Below, in pieces: positions 53,092 to 63,085 of a stretch of DNA of 64,000 bases (positions within the stretch are counted from its first letter, which is position 1; every line of letters starts with the position of its first letter). The notes under the pieces are model-generated. The model saw nothing but the letters and a program-made list of their open reading frames with translations, made no database searches and was not told the origin of the DNA. The stretch is taken from positions 54,410,213 through 54,474,212 of the forward strand of contig NC_054712.1 in NCBI RefSeq assembly GCF_016097555.1, written 5' to 3'. This DNA comes from Gigantopelta aegis (Eukaryota > Mollusca > Gastropoda > Neomphalida > Peltospiridae). The position numbers and the translations under genes were made by a program.

Positions 53092-54183
53092 TTTTTTGGG
53101 AAATCTTCACAAACTAATTATTGAGAGATATTTTGGAATTTTTTCTCTTCATTGTTTTCATGCATGTTGGTCATATTAAATTTCTCCTTTGTACAGAGCA
53201 TTAGATTTTAGTCATCCACAGAATTAATATGCAAACACACAGTAATGAGTAATTTTGCATAATTTACAGAAAACCATAATGCATGCACATTAAAAGTTTC
53301 AAAAATAGACATTTTTATTGCAGTGGTTGCATGCATGTCTGCTTTTAATGTGGGAGTTGGCTTGTAAAAGACATTAATATTCAAGGTCTTCATTCTTGTA
53401 AACAAATTCAGATTTAATGTATTCTTCAGCTGTGTTAGTTTTCTATGAATAACTTTCACTTAATAGACTGAAGGGAAAAATATCCAGATGGCTCTGTCAT
53501 TGGTGTCCTGTGTCAGTTACATTGTCAGTCTCTCGTTACATTGTCAGTCTCTCATTGGTGTCCTGTGTCCATTACATTATCAGTCTATCATTACATTGTC
53601 AGTCTCTCATTGGTGTCCTGTGTCCGTTACATTGTCAGTTTCTCGTAACATTGTCAGTCTCTCATTACATTGTAAGTCCCTCATTACATTGTCAGTCTCA
53701 TATTACATTGTCAGTCTATCGTTACATTGTCAGTCTCTCATTACATTGTCAGTCTCTCATTGGTGTCCTGTGTCCATTACATTGTCAGTCTCTCGTTACA
53801 TTGTCAGTCTCTCGTTACATTGTCAGTCTCTCATTACATTGTCAGTCTCTCGTTACATTGTCAGTCTCTTATTGGTGTCCTGTGTCCATTACATTGTCAG
53901 TCTCTTATTACATTGTAAGTCCCTCATTACATTGTCAGTCTATCGTTACATTGTCAGTCTCTTATTACATTGTCAGTCTCTCATTGGTGTCCTGTGTCCA
54001 TTACATTATCAGTCTATCATTACATTGTCAGTCTCTTGTTGGTGTCCTGTGTCCATTACATTGTCAGTCTCTCGTAACATTGTCAGTCTCTCATTACATT
54101 GTCAGTCTCTCATTGGTGTCCTGTGTCCATTACATTATCAGTCTATCATTACATTGTCAGTCTCTTGTTGGTGTCCTGTGTCC
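53092..54183. repeat. 1.09-kb segment, copy A of a tandem duplication (flank plus minisatellite)
   Basis: The unique-looking flank starting TTTTTTTGGGAAATCTTCAC (53092-53510) runs into minisatellite. The same flank begins again at 54184, giving a 1092-bp repeat distance. Confidence 0.85.
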
Positions 54184-56385
54184 ATTTTTTTGGGAAATCT
54201 TCACAAACTAATTATTGAGAGATATTTTGGAATTTTTTCTCTTCATTGTTTTCATGCATGTTGGTCATATTAAATTTCTCCTTTGTACAGAGCATTAGAT
54301 TTTAGTCATCCACAGAATTAATATGCAAACTCTCAGTTGAGTAATTTTGTACAGAAAACCCATGCACATTGTCCATTACATTGTCAGTCTGCTTTTAATG
54401 TGGGAGTTCTTGTACATTAATGTCAAGGTCTTCATTCTCGTTACATTGATTTCAGTCTCTTCAGCTGTGTTAGTCTATGAATAACTGTCACATGAAGGGA
54501 AAAATACATTGTCAGTCCTGTGTCAGTTACATTGTCAGTCTCTCGTTACATTGTCAGTCTCTCATTGGTGTCCTGTGTCCATTACATTATCAGTCTATCA
54601 TTACATTGTCAGTCTCTCATTGGTGTCCTGTGTCCGTTACATTGTCAGTTTCTCGTAACATTGTCAGTCTCTCATTACATTGTAAGTCCCTCATTACATT
54701 GTCAGTCTCATATTACATTGTCAGTCTATCGTTACATTGTCAGTCTCTCATTACATTGTCAGTCTCTCAGTCCTGTGTCCCTACATTGTCAGTCTCTCGT
54801 TACATTGTCAGTCTCTCGTACATTGTCAGTCTCTCATTACATTGTCCTCTCTCGTTACATTGTCAGTCTCTTATTGGTGTCCTGTGTCCATTACATTGTC
54901 AGTCTCTTATTACATTGTCATTCATTGTCAGTCTATCGTTACATTGTCAGTCTCTTATTACATTGTCAGTCTCTCATTGGTGTCCTGTGTCCATTACATT
55001 ATCAGTCTATCATTACATTGTCAGTCTCTTGTTGGTGTCCTGTGTCCATTACATTGTCAGTCTCTCGTAACATTGTCAGTCTCTCATTACATTGTCAGTC
55101 TCTCATTGGTGTCCTGTGTCCATTACATTATCAGTCTATCATTACATTGTCAGTCTCTTGTTGGTGTCCTGTGTCCATTACATTGTCAGTCTCTCATTAC
55201 ATTGTAAGTCTCTCATTACATTGTCAGTCTCTCATTACATTGTCAGTCTCTCATTGGTGTCCTGTGTCCATTACATTGTCAGTCTCTCATTACATTGTCA
55301 GTCTCTCGTTACATTGTCAGTCTCTCGTTGTTGTCCTGTGTCCATTACATTGTCAGTCTCTCATTTACATTGTAAGTCCCTCATTACATTGTAAGTCCCT
55401 CATTAGATTGTCAACATTGTCAGTCTCTCGTTACATTGTCAGTCTCTCATTGGTGTCCTCTGTCCATTACATTGTCAGTCTCTCATTACATTGTCAGTCT
55501 CTCATTACATTGTCAGTCTCTCATTGGTGTCCTGTGTCCATTACATTATCAGTCTATCATTACATTGTCAGTCTCTTGTTGGTGTCCTATGTCCATTACA
55601 TTGTCAGTCTCTCATAACATTGTCAGTCTCTCATTACATTGTCAGTCTCTCATTGGTGTCCTGTGTCCATTACATTGTCAGTCTCTTGTTGGTGTCCTGT
55701 GTCCATTACATTGTCAGTCTCTCATTACATTGTCAGTCTCTCATTACATTATCACTCTCTCATTGGTGTCCTGTGTCCATTACATTGTCAGTCTCTCATT
55801 ACATTGTAAGTCTCTCGTTGGTGTCCTGTGTCCATTACATTGTCAGTCTCTCATTACATTGTAAGTCCCTCATTACATTGTAAGTCCCTCATTACATTGT
55901 AAGTCCCTCATTACATTGTCAGTCTTTCATTACATTGTCAGTCTCTCATTGGTGTCCTGTGTCCATTACATTGTCAGTCTCTCGTTACATTGTCAGTCCC
56001 TCATTACATTGTCAGTCTCGTTACATTGTCAGTCTCTCATTACATTGTCTGTCTCTCGTTATATTGTCAGTCCCTCATTACATTGTCAGTCTCGTTACAT
56101 TGTCAGTCTCTCATTACATTGTCAGTCTTTCATTACATTGTCAGTCTATCGTTGGTGTCCTGTGTCCATTACATTGTCAGTCTCTCATTACATTGTCAGT
56201 CTCTCATTGGTGTCCTGTGTCCATTACATTGTCAGTCTCTCGTTACATTGTCAGTCCCTCATTACATTGTCAGTCTCGTTACATTGTCAGTCTCTCATTA
56301 CATTGTCTGTCTCTCGTTATATTGTCAGTCTCTCGTTACATTGTCAGTCTCTCATTGGTGTCCTCTCTCGATTCTACAATGTTAA
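53510..56385. repeat. 19-bp/17-bp minisatellite, about 2.9 kb
   Basis: ATTACATTGTCAGTCTCTC (19 bp) alternates with ATTGGTGTCCTGTGTCC (17 bp). The interruption at 54184-54500 is the second copy of the left flank. Long open frames in all three plus frames are a by-product, since the units carry no stop in these registers. No gene should be annotated here. Confidence 0.97.
54184..54500. repeat. Copy B of the duplicated flank, altered
   Basis: The first 150 bp match 53092-53240 almost exactly. The remainder is shortened, and several stretches are replaced by minisatellite words (ACATTGTCCATTACATTGTC, TCTCGTTACATTG) where copy A has unique text. Confidence 0.85.
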
Positions 56386-56489
56386 ACTATTCTGTGGTCC
56401 AAAATAACCTATTGAATATAGTTTTCCTCATGTCTGTATTGACATTATATCTATTGAATTCTCAGGTCCGTCTTAATTAATTTTTATTT

Positions 56490-56512
56490 TCGGGGGGGGG
56501 GGGGGGGGGGCA
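56490..56512. repeat. G homopolymer of about 21
   Basis: Uninterrupted G run followed by CAGGTGGG. Its length is likely uncertain in the assembly. Confidence 0.9.
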
Positions 56513-56659
56513 GGTGGGTTGTTTGGGTGTGAGTTAGTGAGTGGGATTTGAAGGGAGTAGCTTGGTAGGTAGTCACTAGTCTGCTACAGTGTAATTGACC
56601 AAACATTCCTTTCCTTTCTTTCTATCCACACCATATGATCTTTTTCAGCAATAGCTATA

Positions 56660-56938
56660 TAACAGTACTCTAATCAGAGATCGGTATAGGATCGATCCCC
56701 GTCTATGGTCCCATTGGGTTATTTCTCAATTGAGCCAGTGATCCATAATTGATATAACAAAGGCAGTGGTATGTAGTATCACGTCTGTGGGATGGTGTAT
56801 ATAAAAGATCCCTTGCTGCTAATAAAAATAAGTGGTGGCAGTGGGTTTCCTCTCTCATTATCTGTGTGGTCCTTAATAATATGTCGATGCCATATAACCA
56901 TAATTAATATGTGCTGAAAGTGTTGTTAAACCAGCCAT
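56660..56938 (+). mobile_element. SINE, head A partial / tail Y
   Basis: GGTATAGGATCGATCCCCGT to CATATAACCATAATTAATAT. Diverged copy lacking box A. Confidence 0.85.
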
Positions 56939-57074
56939 TGTGAAAAAAAACATTCAGAAAAATATATGTGGGATGGACAGACAGATGGATAGAAGAATGG
57001 AGATGAAACCTACAGTCCCCTTTGGTTGGACCAGTAGGGAACTAATAAAAAACATTTCTTCCTTTGTCCAAATC

Positions 57075-57357
57075 AAGGGTGGAACGTAGACGGGGGGAAA
57101 GTGCTCGCTTGATGCACGATCAGTTTAGGATTGATTCCTGTCGGTGGGCCCATTGGACTATTTCTCGTTCTAACCAGTGCACCATGACTAGTGTATCAAA
57201 GGCCATGGTATGTGCTATCCTGTCTATGGGATGGTGCATATAAAAGATCCCTTGCTACTAATGAAAAATGTAGAGGGTTTCCTTCTTACCAAATGTTAAC
57301 ATCCAGTAGCTGATGATTAATAAATCAATGGTGGTGTTAAACAAAAACAAACTTGAA
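57075..57357 (+). mobile_element. SINE, head A / tail X
   Basis: GGTGGAACGTAGACGGGGGG through CAGTAGCTGATGATTAATAA and GGTGTTAAACAAAAAC. Confidence 0.88.
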
Positions 57358-57374
57358 CTTTAATTTTGTTCAAA

Positions 57375-57530
57375 TCAGGAAGGTATTAAGCAGAGATCTA
57401 TAACCATATGTAATTCATATTCAAAACTGCTGTTAAAGATTGCAACGGCACTCAAATCAGGAAGGTATTAAGCAGAGATCTATAACCATATGTAATTCAT
57501 ATTCATAAATGCTGTAAAAGATTGCAACCC
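57375..57530. repeat. 78-bp repeat, two units; related to 60160-60455
   Basis: AAATCAGGAAGGTATTAAGC, AGAGATCTATAACCATATGT and TTAAAGATTGCAACGGCAC occur twice in tandem. The same words recur about four times at 60160-60455. Confidence 0.9.
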
Positions 57531-57639
57531 AAACAAAAATTGCAAGCTTAATAAATAGCTGGTAACTAGCTGGTAACTACCTTGCGACAATGTTGTACAA
57601 GCATATTTTACACGGTAGTAACTACTGCGTTTCGAGCTA

Positions 57640-58345
57640 GTATTTGGAACCTTTTTACAACCTTGTGACAAGCTTCCTGCATGCTTGCTACGAGCTTCCC
57701 GCAAGCTTGCGACTAGCTGCCCACACGCTTGCGACGAGCTTCCCACAAGCTTCCGACGAGCTTCCCGCAAGCTTGCAACGAGCTTCCTGCACGCTTGTAA
57801 CGAGCTTCCTGCCTTGTTCAGTTTAAGCTAGTATTTGGAACCTTTTTACAAACTTGTGACGAGCTTCCCGCATGCTTGCAACAAGCTTCCCGCAAGCTTG
57901 TTCAGTTTAAGCTAGTATTTGGAACCTTTTTACAACCTTGCGACAAGCTTCCTGCAAGCTTGCGATGAGCTACCCTCATGCTTGCTACGAGCTTCCCGCA
58001 TGCTTGCTACGAGCTTCCTGCAAGCTTGCGACTAGCTTCCCGCAAGCTTGTTCAGTTTAAGCTAGTATTTGGAACCTTTTTACAACCTTGCTGCAAGCTT
58101 GCGACGAGCTTCCCGCAAGCTTGCGACGAGCTTCCCGCAAGCTTGCGACGAGCTTCCCGCAAGCTTGCGACGAGCTTCCCGCAAGCTTGCGACGAGCTTC
58201 CCGCAAGCTTGCGACGAGCTTCCCGCAAGCTTGCGACGAGCTTCCCGCAAGCTTGCGACGAGCTTCCCGCAAGCTTGCGACGAGCTTTCCGCAAGCTTGC
58301 GACGAGCTTCCTGCAAGCTTGCGACAATCTACCTACAAGCTTGCA
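57640..58345. repeat. 22-bp GC-rich minisatellite with interspersed 40-bp spacer
   Basis: The unit AAGCTTGCGACGAGCTTCCC plus GC (HindIII site in each unit) is near-perfect for about ten copies at 58096-58325. Upstream, shorter runs are separated by four copies of GTTTAAGCTAGTATTTGGAA CCTTTTTACAACC-type spacer (57630, 57828, 57906, 58057). The unit has no stop in five frames, so long overlapping ORFs on both strands are artefacts of repetition. Confidence 0.96.
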
Positions 58346-58585
58346 TCAGTGGCAGCCATCTTGCATCTTGTATAATTCTTTTAAAAAAACAACAATGGTT
58401 TTAAAGTGAAAAACATGAACAGTTAAAACAAAAAAATAGGTGCTACATGTTGTCAGATCAGATACTTAGGCTACAAAATTAGTTTACCTGTCTGATAGAC
58501 ATGTTCCATAGGATAGTCTTGACTAAACTAATATGCTAAAAAGCTCCTGGTCCTATATTCTTCTTCTTCTTCTTGTTTTAGGTTA

Positions 58586-59212
58586 CCGTATACGCAAATA
58601 TGTTCGCAAATAAAATATACCGCGAAAATCGCAAACACGTTGATAGCACCGCGAATTTAATTACGCGCGAACTTATTTCCGATTTGGTAAAATAATATTT
58701 CCCTTATAATATATAGTCTTATCTCTACATGCCCAACCCATATCAGAATCAAGCAGAGGTCCGTAAAGTCACGTAATTCTGTAAATCTGCATGGTCACGT
58801 GGATTTGATCGAAGTGACACACAGTTGGGGTGTAAATCTGTTGTTACGTAATATCAGTTTTCTTTGTTTTCTTTGTAACTTTGAATGGATGTTTGTGGGT
58901 ATCACCAATAATTAAGTTATTTCTTGTGATATTTGCGTTTTTCAATTTTCTGTATCACATGTGCGTGTTCCATCGATAACATGACAATAGTCTTATCAGA
59001 CATACATACAACATTGACGTTTCACTGACAGCATGGTGAACATGTCCAAGTGTGTGCGTGAAATTGTTATTGAAAAGAGTTTGGCAAATGAAATATGGGT
59101 AATTTTGATTTTATTATTGGGGGACACAGTCGTGAAAATAATTCCTCGCGAAAATGTAAAATGAAAGCCCGATCGCTAATTATTTTAGCCGCGAAAATAT
59201 TTGCGTATACGG
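58586..59212. mobile_element. TA-flanked MITE with CCGTATACGCAAATAT ends, 627 bp
   Basis: CCGTATACGCAAATAT at the left and ATATTTGCGTATACGG at the right form a perfect 16-bp inverted repeat, with TTCGC / GCGAAAA continuing inward and TA on both sides. CpG-rich words (CCGCGAAAATCGC) lie near both ends. Confidence 0.82.
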
Positions 59213-59264
59213 TATACACTGTGGTGTAAAGTCATTTGTTTGTTTCTTCTTGTTTTCTTTTTTC

Positions 59265-59805
59265 TCCTGTTCCACCAAGCAGGATTCAACCAAACTTGGT
59301 CCAAATGATCGTCTTATAGACCTGACCAAGTGTTGTTATTTTTCAGGCCAATAAAAATTCCAAGATGGCCGCCCTGGCCTCTGAATAACTGAGACATTTT
59401 TAACTTTTACTAAAGTTCCACCATGCAAATTTAAACCATATGTATTCCTAATGATCCTCTCATGGCCCTGACCAAGTTTGTTATTTTTCGGGCAGATTTA
59501 AAATCAAGATTGCTGCCCTGGCCTCTGATTGACAGAGACTTTTTTTTTGCTTCTTTTCAAGGTCCACCAGGCAGGTTTCAATCAAACTTAGTCCAAATGA
59601 TTCTCTCATGACTTACTAAGTGTTGTTATTTTTGTGGCTGATTCAAAATCCAAGATGGCCACCCTGGCCTCTGATTGGCTCAGACATTTTCAACATCTTC
59701 TCAAATTCCACAAGGCTAATTTTAACCAAACATGGCCCATGTCATCCTCTCATGGCCATGCATATGTTATTATTTTTGGGGCCAATTGAAAATCCAATCA
59801 TTACA
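59265..59805. repeat. About 145-bp tandem repeat, 3.5 units
   Basis: Each unit contains CCACCARGCAGGATTCAACC, GTGTTGTTATTTTTC, CCAAGATGGCCGCCCTGGCC and TCTGATTG. Units are diverged, so it is an old array. Confidence 0.85.
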
Positions 59806-60019
59806 AGATGATTCTGTTTTAACTATATTGTAGTATCATTCGTATGTATTAATATTAATTTTGTTTTATTATTGTAAATACTATCTAAATCTGTTACATG
59901 TATGTTTGGTTGTTTAGCCACTGTTCCCACTGAATTTGATAAATCATATGAGAAGTTATGAATTAAAAAAAAATAACCATGAAAATGATTTGGACTTTTT
60001 CTCTACAAGTGTAGACATG

Positions 60020-60455
60020 CTTTCACAGTTGAAGATATACATGCAGCAAGCTTGCAAAAATGAAAACATGCTTGCGGGAAGCTTGCACATTTGAAGATAT
60101 GCTTGCAGCAAGCTAGCAAAAATTAAAACATGCTTGCAGGAAGCTTGTAACAGTTGAAGATATGCATACAGGAAAGTTTTAAGTAGAGGTCTGTAACCAT
60201 GTGTAAAGATATTCAAAACTGCTGTTAAAGATTGCAATGATATTTGAATCAGGAAAGTTTTAAATGGAGGTTTGTAACTAAATGTAAAGATATTCAAAAC
60301 TGCTGTTAAAGATTACAACAGCTGAAATCAGGGAAGTTTTAACCAAATGTAATTCATATTCAAAACTGCAGTGAAAAATTGCAACGGCACTCAAATCAGG
60401 AAAGTTTTAACCAAATGTAATTCATATTAAAAACTGCTGTGAAAGATTGGCTGTT
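60020..60455. repeat. Repeat cluster sharing words with 57375-58345
   Basis: AGCAAGCTTGCAAAAATGAA, AACATGCTTGCGGGAAGCTT and TGAAGATATGCTTGCAG repeat every 66 bp or so up to 60172. Then about four copies of the CAGGAAAGTTTTAACCAAAT / TTCAAAACTGCTGTTAAAGA unit follow. Confidence 0.85.
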
Positions 60456-60801
60456 TTACAGTACATCCTTTACTGGTCGACAACAATAACTGAATGCAGT
60501 GACTTGCGCACTTGGTGACAGGATGTACATGTAGTTTATTTCACAACTTGGATTAGCTGGATGCAGAGGAAACATATGTACAATAGTACATACGTTAGAT
60601 ACGTTAGATACGTAATACAGGCTGATGCTCGTTCAGAGGGGAATGTAGTACACGGGCATGCTGTTCTGAGTTGTCAGGGTTTACAGCTGCACAAATGAAG
60701 AGAAAACAGCAAGTAAAGAAATATTCTAAATATTACAGCCATGCATTAGTTCATTAGATTGTGGTCTTCAGTTTTAACATGTCATGGTTTGTGTGCATGA
60801 A

Positions 60802-61012
60802 GTAAAGTTTGTTTTGTTTAAAGACGCCAGTAGAGCACATTGATTTATTAATCATTGGCTATTGGATGTCAAATGTTTTGTAAGTTTGACTTCAAGTCTT
60901 AGAGAGGAAACTGCTATATTTTTCCATTAGTAACAAGGGATCTTTTATATGCATCATCCCAAAGAGAGGATAGCACATACCACAGTTTTTGATATACCAG
61001 TTGTGTTGTGCA
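60802..61012 (-). mobile_element. SINE fragment, tail X and body
   Basis: AAGTTTGTTTTGTTTAAAGA, TTGGCTATTGGATGTCAAAT and GATAGCACATACCACAG. The head is lost. Confidence 0.85.
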
Positions 61013-61448
61013 TAAAGTGTGTTTGCTAGATGTGACGAAGTCATTTTATAATTAATGTTTTTGCATGTTATTTCACGAATGTTGGTTGGTTGCATTTTTT
61101 GTGGTTATTTCAAGAAGAATTTTTTTTTTTTCATGTATTTAAAAATTTATATTTACATGTTACATGTTAATCTTAAAGTGATTAATATCTATATTTTTAT
61201 TAAAAAACATTTTTACAGTTATAATTATAGTATATTTTACAAAATAGTATAGCCCATGATAAATATATAGTTAATAAATAATAAGGTAATTAATGTTGAT
61301 TGCTAATAATAATGAAGACCATAACAGTGACCATAGTGAATGCTGGTAGTAACAATCACATCTGTGGAACAGTGGACTTAAAAGAGAAATTCTTGTCCAA
61401 GGAATGATTTTCAAGTCCTTATTACAAACTTGTAATACTTTACACAAA
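61013..61448. other. No gene seen
   Basis: Very AT-rich. No signatures. Confidence 0.4.
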
Positions 61449-61833
61449 CCGGCCTCAGTGGCGTTGTGGCAGGCCATCGGTCTACAGGCAGGTAGGTACT
61501 GGGTTCGGATCCCAGTCGAGGCATGGGATTTTTAATCCAGATACCGACTCCAAACCCTGAGTGAGTGCTCTGCAAGCCTCAATGGGTAGGTGTAAACCAC
61601 TTGCACCGACCAGTGATCCATAACTGGTTCAACAAAGGCCATGGTTTGTGTTATCCTGCCTGTGGGAAGCGCAAATAAAAGATCCCTTGCTGCCAATCGG
61701 AAGAGTAGCCCATGTAGTGGCGACAGCGGGTTTCCTCTCAAAATCTGTGTGGTCCTTAACCATATGTCTGACGCCATATAACCGTAAATAAAATGTGTTG
61801 AGTGCGTCGTTAAATAAAACACTTCTTTCTTTT
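61449..61833 (+). mobile_element. SINE, head B / tail Y
   Basis: Complete copy with the perfect 13-bp duplication TACTTTACACAAA (61436-61448 and 61834-61846). It is close to the copy at 16602-16992 and to the head of the one at 27016-27410. Confidence 0.94.
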
Positions 61834-62054
61834 TACTTTACACAAATAAATGAATACATTTAAATTGTACATGATTTATAGCAAAAGTTTGTTTTATTTA
61901 ATGACACCACTAGAGCATGTGTTCATGCAATTTTTTAATGATTTACTTAATTAAGGGGTTGTTTATTTTTGGAATTATTGTCTCCAAATCACTGCAATCT
62001 GTATACTTTATGATTTGATATTTCTCACCAAATTAAGAAAAGATTGAATAACTG

Positions 62055-62296
62055 ACTGGTTAAGTGTTCGCCTGAGGTGCTTGCGTCATAGGATCGAACC
62101 ACTTTGGTGGATCCATTAAGCTGATTGCGTTTTTTTCCATTCCAACCAGTGCACCACAATAGGCTGCTGATGGAAAAATGTAGTAGGTTTCCTCTGATGA
62201 CTACGTGTCAGAATTGCCAAATATTTGACATCCAATAGCCGATGATTAATTAATCAATGTGCTCTAGTGGTGTTGTTAAACAAAACAAACTTTTTT
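62055..62296 (+). mobile_element. SINE with divergent head (C) and X tail
   Basis: The head GTTCGCCTGAGGTGCTTGCG TCATAGGATCGAACC-type differs from A and B. The body is shortened, and the X tail (GACATCCAATAGCCGATGAT) is complete. Confidence 0.75.
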
Positions 62297-62329
62297 ATCA
62301 AGGGGCAGTAAGCAAAACTGGGTACAAAA

Positions 62330-63085
62330 ATGAAAATAGCATGTTTCCTCTGTTAGAATTACCAAATGTTTGACCTCCATTACTGATGATTAATTAATCA
62401 ATGTGTTGTAGTGGTATTGTTAAATAAAACACTTTTTTCCCCTCTATTAGACTGTTAAAATTACCAAATGTTTGACGGCCATAGTCGATGATTAATTAAT
62501 CAATGTGCTTTAATGGTGTCAAATAAAACAAACTTTTTCCTCCCTCTGTTAAACTATATGTCAACATTTTCAAATGTTTGACATCCAATAAGATCTGATG
62601 ATTAATTAATCAATGTGCTCTAGTTGTGTCATTAAATAAAACAAACTTTTTCCTCCCTCTGTTAAACTATATGTCAACATTTTCAAATGTTTGACATCCA
62701 ATAAGATCTGATGATTAATTAATCAATGTGCTCTAGTTGTGTCATTAAATAAAGCAAACTTTTTTCCCCCTCTGTTAAACTATATGTCAAAATTGCTAAA
62801 TGTTTGACATCTAATAGCTGATGATTAATAAATCAATGTGCTTTAATGGTGTCGTTAAATAAAACCTTTTTTTTCCCTCTGTTAATCTATATGTCAAAAT
62901 TGCCAAATGTTTGACATTCAATATCTGATGATTAATAAAACAATGTGTTCTAGAGGTGTCGTTAAATATAACACACTTTTGTCCCCTCTATATGTCAAAA
63001 TTGCAAAATGTTTGACATTCAGTATCTGATGATGAATAAAACAATGTGTTCTAGAGGTGTCATTACACAAAAAAATACTTTTCAA
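62330..63085 (+). repeat. Tandem array of SINE X-tails, seven units of 101-113 bp
   Basis: GATGATTAATTAATCAATGT recurs at 62241 (parent SINE), then 62385, 62487, 62597, 62710, 62820, 62927 and 63028. Each has upstream CAAATGTTTGACATCCAATA and downstream GTGTCATTAAATAAAACAAA. No head or body accompanies the units. Confidence 0.93.

Noticed and set aside
53488-56480. Long ORFs of up to 365 codons in three plus frames
   Set aside because: They are by-products of the 19/17-bp minisatellite, which lacks stops in these registers. Products are low-complexity repeats, and three frames are open at once.
58052-58409. Overlapping ORFs on both strands with ACDELPASLRR-type repeats
   Set aside because: They come from the 22-bp GC-rich array. 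No start, domain or splice context supports a gene.
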